This document shows, one piece after another, positions 7,618 to 15,301 of a stretch of DNA of 18,328 nt (the stretch's first letter is position 1; every line of letters begins with the position of its first letter). The DNA comes from an uncultured Prevotella sp. (lineage in GTDB: Bacteria; Bacteroidota; Bacteroidia; Bacteroidales; Bacteroidaceae), in contig UQPD01000034.1 in NCBI GenBank assembly GCA_900542795.1, positions 1-18,328 of the forward strand. The letters run 5' to 3'. Below the pieces are notes generated by a model. It worked only from the letters and a program-made list of their open reading frames with translations. It did not search any database and was not told where the DNA came from. The position numbers and the translations under genes were made by a program.

Positions 7618-7662
7618 AAAAAAGTTGCCAACTTTCTCATGGGGAAGTTGACAACTTTTTTT
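7618..7662. terminator. Strong bidirectional terminator after the EEP-family gene
   Basis: AAAAAGTTGCCAACTT (7619-7634) pairs with AAGTTGACAACTTTTT (7645-7660) with one mismatch and a 10-base loop. T-runs flank it in both directions. It lies 24 bases after the EEP-family stop codon and lies between convergent genes, so it can stop transcription from both sides. Confidence 0.85.
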
Positions 7663-7839
7663 CTGCATGATATTTGATAGAATCATCAATGTATTATGAT
7701 GTGCCATCCTCACCCCGTTAGGTAGGGTGTTCAAAACACGCAATCCTTTATATACTAAGATTTTAATAATCCAATTGATGTATTTTTTGTATCTATAAGG
7801 TTGGGGGATGCTGATGGTTCTATCAAATGCCGTGCAGAA
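7661..7839. repeat. Inverted pair of the dispersed repeat (copies C and B)
   Basis: TTCTGCATGATATTTGATAG (7661-7680) is the inverted form of CTATCAAATGCCGTGCAGAA (7820-7839), matching at 17 of 20 positions. The right copy continues to CGGATTTTG at about 7848-7856, as in copy A near the left edge. Between the arms is a small hairpin, CACCC (7711-7715) with GGGTG (7725-7729), next to GTTCAAAACACG, which is related to the end of copy A on the other strand. The pair lies between convergent genes and has no open frame; a miniature, non-autonomous element is one possible origin. Confidence 0.45.
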
Positions 7840-7867
7840 AAACTTGCGGATTTTGCCTCATCCCCAA
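7801..7867. other. Long-loop hairpin downstream of tamL
   Basis: TTGGGGGATG (7801-7810) can pair with CATCCCCAA (7859-7867) with one bulged G, enclosing repeat copy B. It lies 11 bases after the tamL stop codon on the minus strand but has no following T-run, so it is only a weak candidate for the 3' end of tamL mRNA. Confidence 0.35.
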
Positions 7868-7878
7868 GAATCAGTCTT

Positions 7879-10371
7879 TTAAAACGGATATCCAATAGCG
7901 AAGTGTAGCCCAAGTCCATCTTTAAACCGTTCGATGTTGTAGAAGCCTGGCTTTGTGGTGGTGTAGGGAGCATGCAAGGCTATGCCCACATCGAAGCGAA
8001 GCACCAAGAAGTCGAGGTCGTAGCGAATGCCTGCACCTGTGCCAAGTGCAATGTTCTTGAGCGTAGAAAGCGTGATTTGCGAACCAGGGCGCATGGCGTC
8101 GTTGCGTAGTGTCCACACATTGCCCGCATCTAAGAACAGGGCAGCATGGAGGTCGCCAAACAGATGGGTGCGCAGCTCAATGTTTCCTTCGAGTTTAAGG
8201 TCGCCCGTTTGATCCATGTAGGAATATTTGGTGTTAGCAGGACGATAAGCTCCTGGTCCTATTGTGCGCACGGTAAAGGCTCGCACGCTATTGGCTCCAC
8301 CCACATAAAACTGCTCGGCATAGGGGGCTGAGGTGCTATTGCCGTAGCTGTAAATGACGCCACCAAATAGGCGTGTTGCTAAATAGGTGCTCGGGGTGAG
8401 GCGATATTTTTTGTGCAGCTCGGCAGTTACTTTTATGAATTGTGCAAATGGGTTGCCAAGCAGCTCTTTGTAGCGACGGTTAAAGCCTTTGCCACCGATG
8501 GCGTAGATGGACGAGGTGAGGTTGCCCGCCTCTTTTATGCTGAATTGTGCCCACCAAGGGTTGGTTCGCCATGAGCGACTTTGATAGGTGAAGGTGTACG
8601 ACAGCGAGGGGATGAACTGATTGCGCATGGAGATGTAGAGTGCGGGGTTCGCTGTCATGATGGAGTCGAATGTGGCGGTGGTGTGGTTCAGGCGGTCGAA
8701 GTCGAGACTAAAGAAGGTGAGGCTGTGCTGCGAGGTTTCGCGTTTGTACCAATGATAGTTGCCACTAAGCCCGAGGGTTACCATGTTGAAGAACTTGGAG
8801 CGGTTTTTCCAGTCGGCGTCCATGGCAAATTGGGTGGTGGCTTGATAACGGCGTCCGCGCTGGCGACTGATGCCTGGAACGATGAAGCGTGGAAACTTAA
8901 ATGCTAACTGTGTGCCAAGTTCATAGGAGTTGAGCAGTGCATTGCGACCGCCTGTGTTTTTACCCGTCTGCCACTCGTAGGATCCAAAAATTTTAAACGA
9001 CACTTTCTCTGCTCCCCGAAAGGCATTGCGTTTTGATAGTTCGTAGGAAATGCCTGGGCCTACTTGTTGGTTGCTCTTTAGGGTGGTGTTCATCTCGAAC
9101 GTTGAGTCGTAGAGTTTATCCATTATGGCAGATAGGACGACATCGAGCGTGTCGGCTGTGACTGAGGTGTCGCGTGGCACGTAGTTGATGTCCATTTGGC
9201 TCAGAACGCCCAACTGCCCTAACTTTGCCATGGTTTGGTTTTGGTGTGAGATGCGGTATAAGTCGCCTTGGGTGTGCACGATGGAGCGTTGCCACACATG
9301 GGTGCGTAGGGGAATGTGTTTCTTGGCAAAGTTGTAGGTGATGTTGGGAGTTACGATTTGCGTGTCGAGTGGTTCGCCCTCGTAGTTGCGCAGGTTAATG
9401 TAGATGTGTCCTATTCGCCAGCGATGTTGGGCTTTGGGCGTCATGTTGGCTGAAGGCATTACTTGTAGCTGCACGTGGTTTTTGCGTTGAAGGGTGTCGG
9501 CCCGGAACGTTGTCATGTTGGTTGCGTAATAGTAAAAACCATGCTCGCGCAGAATGTTTTCGATGCGTGCTTGTTCGTTCGACAAGGTGACAACGCTAAA
9601 GGCGTCGCCCGTTTTGAGCAAGCGCTGGTTGTGGAAGTAGCGAATGACGCTAAACATGTCTTCGGGATAGTCTTTGTAGACTATGGAGTCGAGGCGGTAA
9701 AGTTGTCCAGCTCGTACGTTGTAGGCTACTTGTGCTTTCTGTTTGTTGCGTTTGTGGGTGAGCACGTTATAGGCAACTTTGCCGTGAAAGTAACCATAGT
9801 TGTGGAGTGTGTTTGTTGCCACTTTTGCACGCATTTCAGGACTTACTTGACTGATTAGCACGGGGTCAGTGCCAAATGTTTTATAAAGCCATTTGCCCAC
9901 AGCGCCTTTTGAATCGTAGAGTCCGTTATGTACCCAAAGTCCAATTTTCCAAGGCCAACTTACAGACGATGAACCAAAAATGGCATTGTTGGGTGGATAA
10001 GCTAACACGGCGTCGACCTCGGCTTTGGCAGTGGCAAAGTCTTGCTCATTTTTTTTTTGTGACGCTCGCAGTGCTTTTTTTTCTTCTTTAGTGAGTGCTT
10101 GGGGCTTTGTGCTCAATGGTAGCGAGTCTGCGTTTAGGGTGGTTTTTCCCTCAATTATTTGATTGATTTTGGTTAGCGCATCAGCCACAGCCGTAATAAC
10201 GCCTGTGGTGTCTTTTCGCTGTTTGCGCATGGCTGCAGGGTTGTCGGCATAGGTGATGGCTTTTATGCCTGTGTATAGCTGCTCATCGTCGGGGATAGCG
10301 CGTGTGGTCGAACATGCTGTGAGCAGTAGTATACTGGCTATGAATGAAAGTGAGAAGAAATGAATGCGCAT
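7879..10371 (-). CDS. TamL, Omp85-family outer-membrane lipoprotein
   Basis: An Omp85 (BamA/TamA-like) protein of the Bacteroidetes lipoprotein type, thought to work with TamB in lipid transport or outer-membrane assembly. The 830 residues start with a lipoprotein signal peptide (LLLTAC, Cys20), followed by STTR rather than the acidic tract of surface lipoproteins. A Lys-rich predicted flexible stretch covers about 90-115, POTRA-like repeats about 180-420, and the 16-strand barrel about 430-830, ending HFAIGYPF with the usual C-terminal Phe. The barrel loop motif normally VRG(F/Y) reads VRAF (residues 696-699, in GGANSVRAFTVR), a Gly to Ala change. It follows tamB on the same strand but after a terminator and 233 bases, so it probably has its own promoter. 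Confidence 0.88.
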   Translation of the reverse strand: MRIHFFSLSFIASILLLTACSTTRAIPDDEQLYTGIKAITYADNPAAMRKQRKDTTGVITAVADALTKINQIIEGKTTLNADSLPLSTKPQALTKEEKKALRASQKKNEQDFATAKAEVDAVLAYPPNNAIFGSSSVSWPWKIGLWVHNGLYDSKGAVGKWLYKTFGTDPVLISQVSPEMRAKVATNTLHNYGYFHGKVAYNVLTHKRNKQKAQVAYNVRAGQLYRLDSIVYKDYPEDMFSVIRYFHNQRLLKTGDAFSVVTLSNEQARIENILREHGFYYYATNMTTFRADTLQRKNHVQLQVMPSANMTPKAQHRWRIGHIYINLRNYEGEPLDTQIVTPNITYNFAKKHIPLRTHVWQRSIVHTQGDLYRISHQNQTMAKLGQLGVLSQMDINYVPRDTSVTADTLDVVLSAIMDKLYDSTFEMNTTLKSNQQVGPGISYELSKRNAFRGAEKVSFKIFGSYEWQTGKNTGGRNALLNSYELGTQLAFKFPRFIVPGISRQRGRRYQATTQFAMDADWKNRSKFFNMVTLGLSGNYHWYKRETSQHSLTFFSLDFDRLNHTTATFDSIMTANPALYISMRNQFIPSLSYTFTYQSRSWRTNPWWAQFSIKEAGNLTSSIYAIGGKGFNRRYKELLGNPFAQFIKVTAELHKKYRLTPSTYLATRLFGGVIYSYGNSTSAPYAEQFYVGGANSVRAFTVRTIGPGAYRPANTKYSYMDQTGDLKLEGNIELRTHLFGDLHAALFLDAGNVWTLRNDAMRPGSQITLSTLKNIALGTGAGIRYDLDFLVLRFDVGIALHAPYTTTKPGFYNIERFKDGLGLHFAIGYPF

Positions 10372-10403
10372 GAAGAAAAAAATATTTAGGTGTTCTTTTT
10401 TTA

Positions 10404-10565
10404 GTCAAAAATGTCCATGATTTTTTTTAGTCATAAATGTCCATCAATGAGCCATAAATTTTTCATAAATATCTCGCGATAGCCCAACCCCCGAATGGGG
10501 TATTTATGGAAATTCAAAAATAATAATTTATGGGAATTTGTGGCTCATTGATGGTCATTTTTGAC
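10404..10565. repeat. Long imperfect palindrome between tamB and tamL
   Basis: The right arm (10526-10565) is the inverted form of 10430-10470, agreeing at roughly 35 of 41 positions and perfectly over CCATCAATGAGCCA. The left side carries an extra direct copy: AGTCAAAAATGTCCAT (10403-10418) and AGTCATAAATGTCCAT (10429-10444), each after a run of T. A second partner for the inner left arm exists: CATAAATA (10464-10471) also pairs with TATTTATG (10501-10508), enclosing a CCCC-GAAT-GGGG hairpin (10489-10500). The structures exclude one another. The element fills the region before the tamL start codon. It could be regulatory or a miniature repeat element. Confidence 0.7.
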
Positions 10566-10591
10566 AAAAAACGAACACCCCAGGGGTGTTC
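10566..10591 (-). terminator. Intrinsic terminator of tamB
   Basis: On the minus strand GAACACCCC, a single T, GGGGTGTTC (10591-10573) is followed by G and TTTTTT. The perfect 9-bp GC-rich inverted repeat leaves only one unpaired base, so the end base pairs would open to form the loop. It starts 13 bases after the tamB stop codon. Confidence 0.8.
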
Positions 10592-10604
10592 CCCAGGTTA
10601 GTCA

Positions 10605-13600
10605 CTATTGTTTTTTTAGCGCGCGTGCGCGTTTTTTGAAAATAAACAGTTCGCCTAAACGGTCGGTTTTGCGTCGCAACACAAGACCTACACCAGTCTT
10701 GGTGAGTTGTCCTTCGAGAGGGTCTTGTGTGTTGCGGTCGTAGAACACTTTAACATAGCGTGTAGCACCTTGGTCCAGACGATATTCAACCGACACGTTG
10801 TTGATGAAACTTTCGGCAGAGTTTTGAGCATCTGAGCCTGTAGACACTTTGCCGCCAATAATCACGCTAATGCGGTTGCCCCAAAAGCGCTTGGCAAATT
10901 GGAAGGAGTAGTCGGTGGTGGATGTTCCAAGGTTGGAGGTTCCACTCTCTACACCCAAATTGATGTCGATGGTTTTGAGTGCCGAACCTGCAATGTTTTG
11001 AATTTCGCTTTGCAAGAAAGCGTTGAGTGCATTGTTAGCTTGGAAACCTGAACCTGAAAGCATGGTTTCGTCGGTCATATACATGCCAGTTGCCATTAGG
11101 GTTACAGCTGTTTTGCCGCGTTGTTCGGTAGACATGGTAGCCAATTGGTTTTGGATGTTCAAATCTTCGGGTGCCTCAATGGTAAACTCCAATCCCATGT
11201 TATTGAGCGGTTGGGTAATTTTTACACCTACGTCGAAGGCAACAGAACGCTGACGGTCGTTCTCTGTCACCACGGCTTTGGTACGCTCTTTGGCTGCAAT
11301 GTTTAGGGTTGGATTCATCACATCGCCCGTAAATTCTACATACGATCCTTGTACCAATTGGAAGGTCTTGAGTGGAATGATGGGGAGTTGATATTTCATT
11401 TCACCACTGTTTGTGGTGAAACGCCCTGTCATTCGCATTTCGCCTTGTTGCGTTAGGCGTAGCGTTAGGTTTCCACCCCCTTCTAACTTCACATAGCTTT
11501 GTCCGTCTTCGCTTAGGTTGCAGTGAAAAATAGCTGCATCGCTAATTGAGATGCCTAATGTGATGTCTACGCCTGTGGTGGGCGCCACTATTTTTTCATG
11601 AATGTTGGTGGAGTCGTTGAAGTCTGTAAATTGCACCAAGTCGTGTAGTCGGTCGTCAACCGAGAGGGGGGAATCTTTGAGCACGTAGGTAACATCCGTG
11701 CGGTCGAGCACCTCGAGTTTGCCCTTGATGGCGAGGTCGTTGGTTGTGCCTTTTAGGGTGCCATTGTAGTTGGCATAAACCTTGCCGAATACCATTGACT
11801 TCGCCTTTTTTCGTGTGTTAATCAGCTCAAAGTTGTTTGCCTTCATGGTGAAGTCCATGCGCATGTGCTCAAAGTTTGACATGTCGAACACACCGTTCAG
11901 TACCAAAGGGTTTTTACCTGTGGAATAAAGGTTGTAGTTATCGAAGATGAGCCGACTGTTCTCTATTTTCAAGGCACGCTCATCGGTTAAGAAGTCAAAG
12001 CCATAGACGTCTGAGTAGATGTGGGTGCTATCTAAGTCGAGCGAACCATTGATTTCGGGTTTGCTAATTGAACCGCTTAATGCGAGTTCTCCACCTGCTA
12101 TACCCTTTAGTGCTACATCCGTTCCACTCATAAAACCATTAAGCAGTTGCAGCGGAAAGTCGTGTAACTGCGCATCGCCCTTGAACATACCTCCATCGCG
12201 GTCGAAGTAGGTGCCGTTGCAAACCAATACCTCCTCGTTGTTCGAGTTAATAAAAACTGAGGCATGGTGTTCGCCCCCGGTCTTGGGCAGATACAGTGCA
12301 TCAATGCCTATGTTGCCTAACGGTGTGTCTTCGTATTTAAAACCATCGGCTTGCAACGACGCCATGGCTGAGAGTTGCTGTGTGTTGTGATCTTCGGTTA
12401 CGTGAATATCGCCACTCAGCATTCCGCTTAAATTGGGCATATAAGGCATAGCTGTGGTGAGTTCATTCAGATTCAGTTGATTTACACTCACGGTGATATC
12501 GTTTACTGAGTCTTTTGGCTCACCATAAATTTTCAAACCTGTTCCATCGTCGGCTAATAGGTTTAAGTTGGCACGCACAAAGCGGTTTTTGTCAATAAAC
12601 ACATAGTTGTTAGGGTTCACGGTGAATTTGCGGTATGCCAACACGGGATTGTGCGGAGAAAGTGTGATGTTGATGCCATGGTCTTGCAATGAGGCTTGCA
12701 AGCCTAAGTTTACTCCGCAACGTCCTGTGCGGTCGTAATAGCTCAGGCAAGCACCTGCACCTGCTTTCATTAGATAGGACTTGAGGCGGACTTCAAGCGG
12801 ATTGGGGTTTTTGCGATTGTTCTTGACCCATCCTGCCATTTGCACACCCGTTGAGTCTTGAAAAATGTGCATGTCTACCGTGTCGAGCAAAAGTGCACCT
12901 ACTTGAATAGATCCCATGCGCGCATCGCCTGTCATGCCTATGGTGGGATTGGCACATAGGTCAACGTAGGCAGAGTTAAAGGTGTAGCCTTTTAGGTGTG
13001 CTAAGTTGTAAAGCGGATTGTCTTGCCCGGCGCGTAGCTTCAGATTGATGTGGGGGAGAATGGTCTTTAGCTTTTCCTGGTCAAGGTTGTAGCTTTGTAG
13101 TTCTTTGTTTAGCTCGGTAGCAAAATGGGTGATATGTCTTGTAAGATAGGGTACATCGCCCTTGGCGCCTAAATTAAGATATAAGTCGCCTGCCGAGAGC
13201 ATGGCTGTTGTGGTGTCGCGGTTGGTGCCAAAGTCTAAGTAAATGTCTTTGGCTTGGGCATGTATCTTGGGGGTTATGATGTGGTTGTTACGTAGGCTAC
13301 CGTTGAGGCTGTATGCGGTTAGCTTTTGGTTGGTTTTAAAATGTAAGTCGAGGTCTGTGCCTAATGCCAATGTGTCTTTTATCAATCCCAAGCGTTGTAA
13401 GTTGATGTGGGGAATGGACAGGTTGAGTTTAGCATCGTATGTATGGGCATGAATCAATGCCTCGAGGTTGCCATTCATTTGCAGCAAGGGGTTGTTCATA
13501 TTTATGTCAGCCCAAGCACGTCCACCATGTAGGTTTGCCTCCAAATGAAGTCCACTCAGGTCGTAATGGTCATATTGCAGGGCTTCTGCACGCAGGTTGG

Positions 13601-15197
13601 CACGGAGTGTGGCATAGGCAGAAAGCACATCAAAATGACGTCCGGTAGCTTGTATACTCCCAGAAAAAGGACCCACAGGTATACCGCGCACAATGTGAGC
13701 AATGGGGAAGCGATTGGCGCGGGCTTGCAGTTGATAAGCCTGGCTTTGTGTATTGATTTTTGCCTTTGCTGCTAACGCTCCTTTTCCACATGTAGCGTTT
13801 AGGTTGGCTGCGTAATTATTGCCATTCAATGTAACAGAACCGCGTGCTGCTATGCCATTGGGGATGTGTAGGGTTTGCTGCACACGTTTGGGCAACAGTT
13901 GTTGCACTGCAGCCATGTGTTGTGTGCGCAAGTTAAAGTTGAAACGTGCATTGCGCCAATTATTGAGTGCATAGTTAATGTGTCCGTTTGCGCTGAGGTG
14001 GGCTACACCAGGTAAGTTCACTTTGAGGTTGCTCATGCGCAAATGGTCGATGTTTCCGCTTACTTCACCCTTAACTATGAGGGGTTGGTGGGTGAATACG
14101 CGCAAATATTTTTTGTCAACATATCCCACGCTGAGGTTGGCTATATCCTTGTAGCCTATTTCAGCATCTAACTTTGCCTGGCAATGTCCACCCTTGTTGG
14201 CACGCAATGCGCAAAAGTTGAAGGCAACAGCTGCATGGATGCGTGAGGCTGTGGTGTGTAGTTGTAGTTTAGGCACACGGAGTTGGGTAGAATCCATATA
14301 GATGCTACCTAAAAGGTGGGTGACGTGTAGTCCGCATTTTTCTTTGAGTGTAAGATTGCGAACTCCCACACGTAACACGCCGTCGGCATTATAGCTCAAT
14401 GTGTCGATGCGTGCCGAAAGGTGTGTTAAAGCCAAATGGTTTACATCCATTCCGCTTACGGGGGGGATGTAGGGTAAATCGTAGTTGGCTGCGGAACGCT
14501 GTAGGTTGAAGCGTTTTACTGCATAATAGTTTTTCCCGATATCAAAAATGCCACCACGCAAAGCTGCTTTGCCGATGTTGGCAAAAATACGCATGGAGTC
14601 GCCAGGCATTTGCAAGTGTACTTTAGAATTTTCGATGTCAGCTTTCGCTACACCAATATTCCATTTTGCTTTACTTTGGGTAGTGTCTTTTTGAGCTGTG
14701 TCGCTTAGCACCACGTTAACGTCGGCATTGCGAAGCTTTACGTGGTTAACATTCACAATTTCTTTTTGCCAATCCACGCCATGTGCAGAGGCTGTGAGTT
14801 CTTGGGCAGTACCCACAATGTGTGTGTCAGAGATGTAGCTTTTGGTGTCGAGCTTTAGTCCATACACTTCTACCCCCTCTATGTCGGCACGTCCTTGAAA
14901 GAGGGGAAGCAACTTCACGTTGAGTCTTACGTGGTTTGCATGGATGAGTGTGTCACCTTTTTCTATAGCTGTCATGCGGTGTACTGCCAAGTCGAGTGGA
15001 AAGGCAAGTCGCACCTTGTTGATGCTGATTTGCATTTCCATCTTTTCTGACAGGTAGGTTGCCACGCGATGCACTGCAAAGTTTTGGATGGGTGGTATAT
15101 AAAGCATAATGGCGAGTACCAAAAAGAGCACGATGGGGGTAACCACCGCAATGCTAAGCCATTTTGCTATTTTCTTTATTGCTTTGTTTTGCTTCAT
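10605..15197 (-). CDS. TamB-family translocation/assembly module protein (DUF490)
   Basis: A very large (1530 residues) periplasm-spanning protein of the AsmA-like / TamB family, thought to bridge inner and outer membrane as a beta-groove for lipids or to help outer-membrane protein assembly. One N-terminal membrane anchor is visible (about residues 13-33). It is followed by AsmA-like sequence (MEMQISINKVRLAFPLDLAV) and well over 1000 residues of repeating short beta-strands. The C-terminal DUF490-like region, roughly the last 450 residues, includes GGGNLTLRLTQQGEMRMTGR, a GEMKYQLPIIPLK segment and FAKRFWGNRISVIIGGKVST. An ORF extends to 15272, but that part is encoded by heptamer repeats and is implausible; MKQNKAIKKI at 15197 is the natural start. 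It lies upstream of tamL on the same strand, as expected for a TAM pair. Confidence 0.9.
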   Translation of the reverse strand: MKQNKAIKKIAKWLSIAVVTPIVLFLVLAIMLYIPPIQNFAVHRVATYLSEKMEMQISINKVRLAFPLDLAVHRMTAIEKGDTLIHANHVRLNVKLLPLFQGRADIEGVEVYGLKLDTKSYISDTHIVGTAQELTASAHGVDWQKEIVNVNHVKLRNADVNVVLSDTAQKDTTQSKAKWNIGVAKADIENSKVHLQMPGDSMRIFANIGKAALRGGIFDIGKNYYAVKRFNLQRSAANYDLPYIPPVSGMDVNHLALTHLSARIDTLSYNADGVLRVGVRNLTLKEKCGLHVTHLLGSIYMDSTQLRVPKLQLHTTASRIHAAVAFNFCALRANKGGHCQAKLDAEIGYKDIANLSVGYVDKKYLRVFTHQPLIVKGEVSGNIDHLRMSNLKVNLPGVAHLSANGHINYALNNWRNARFNFNLRTQHMAAVQQLLPKRVQQTLHIPNGIAARGSVTLNGNNYAANLNATCGKGALAAKAKINTQSQAYQLQARANRFPIAHIVRGIPVGPFSGSIQATGRHFDVLSAYATLRANLRAEALQYDHYDLSGLHLEANLHGGRAWADINMNNPLLQMNGNLEALIHAHTYDAKLNLSIPHINLQRLGLIKDTLALGTDLDLHFKTNQKLTAYSLNGSLRNNHIITPKIHAQAKDIYLDFGTNRDTTTAMLSAGDLYLNLGAKGDVPYLTRHITHFATELNKELQSYNLDQEKLKTILPHINLKLRAGQDNPLYNLAHLKGYTFNSAYVDLCANPTIGMTGDARMGSIQVGALLLDTVDMHIFQDSTGVQMAGWVKNNRKNPNPLEVRLKSYLMKAGAGACLSYYDRTGRCGVNLGLQASLQDHGINITLSPHNPVLAYRKFTVNPNNYVFIDKNRFVRANLNLLADDGTGLKIYGEPKDSVNDITVSVNQLNLNELTTAMPYMPNLSGMLSGDIHVTEDHNTQQLSAMASLQADGFKYEDTPLGNIGIDALYLPKTGGEHHASVFINSNNEEVLVCNGTYFDRDGGMFKGDAQLHDFPLQLLNGFMSGTDVALKGIAGGELALSGSISKPEINGSLDLDSTHIYSDVYGFDFLTDERALKIENSRLIFDNYNLYSTGKNPLVLNGVFDMSNFEHMRMDFTMKANNFELINTRKKAKSMVFGKVYANYNGTLKGTTNDLAIKGKLEVLDRTDVTYVLKDSPLSVDDRLHDLVQFTDFNDSTNIHEKIVAPTTGVDITLGISISDAAIFHCNLSEDGQSYVKLEGGGNLTLRLTQQGEMRMTGRFTTNSGEMKYQLPIIPLKTFQLVQGSYVEFTGDVMNPTLNIAAKERTKAVVTENDRQRSVAFDVGVKITQPLNNMGLEFTIEAPEDLNIQNQLATMSTEQRGKTAVTLMATGMYMTDETMLSGSGFQANNALNAFLQSEIQNIAGSALKTIDINLGVESGTSNLGTSTTDYSFQFAKRFWGNRISVIIGGKVSTGSDAQNSAESFINNVSVEYRLDQGATRYVKVFYDRNTQDPLEGQLTKTGVGLVLRRKTDRLGELFIFKKRARALKKQ

Positions 15198-15201
15198 GTT
15201 G

Positions 15202-15209
15202 CAAAGATA
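15202..15209 (-). promoter_or_regulatory. Candidate -7 box of tamB, with very short or no leader
   Basis: The minus strand reads TATCTTTG, a full match to TAnnTTTG, only four bases before the chosen ATG. If used, the mRNA would start at or within a few bases of the start codon. No TTTG box is found 19-21 bases upstream, where the heptamer repeats lie, so the promoter would be incomplete. Read-through from the regulator gene upstream is the alternative. Confidence 0.4.
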
Positions 15210-15221
15210 AAGAATAAGTAT

Positions 15222-15301
15222 AATGTATAATGTAAAATGTACAATGTAAAATGTAAAATGTGTGTAAGGCATGCTCCATTATACATTGTACATTTTATAT
15301 T
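15222..15301. repeat. Inverted heptamer-repeat hairpin element, copy 2
   Basis: Six AATGTNN heptamers (15222-15263), the last overlapping the core GTGTGTAAGGCATGCTCC (15260-15277), are followed by ATACATT, GTACATT and TTATATT (15281-15301), inverted forms of the left units. The core agrees with that of copy 1 at 16 of 18 positions while the heptamers differ (AATGTAN here, AATGAAN there). The element runs into the stop codon of the regulator gene (15300-15302) and ends 25 bases before tamB. It probably forms the 3' end of the regulator mRNA. Confidence 0.75.

Noticed and set aside
7661..7867. Insertion sequence remnant
   Set aside because: Inverted 20-base arms enclose only about 140 bases with no transposase-like frame, and no target-site duplication is apparent.
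10406..10413. CATTTTTG on the minus strand as the tamL promoter box
   Set aside because: It misses the TAnnTTTG consensus by one base and no matching upstream TTTG is found at 19-21 bases; it is also part of a repeated unit. Too weak to annotate.
15197..15272. N-terminal 25-residue extension of TamB
   Set aside because: The extension is translated from heptamer repeats (YTHFTFYIVHFTLYI) and precedes a normal membrane-anchor start at 15197.
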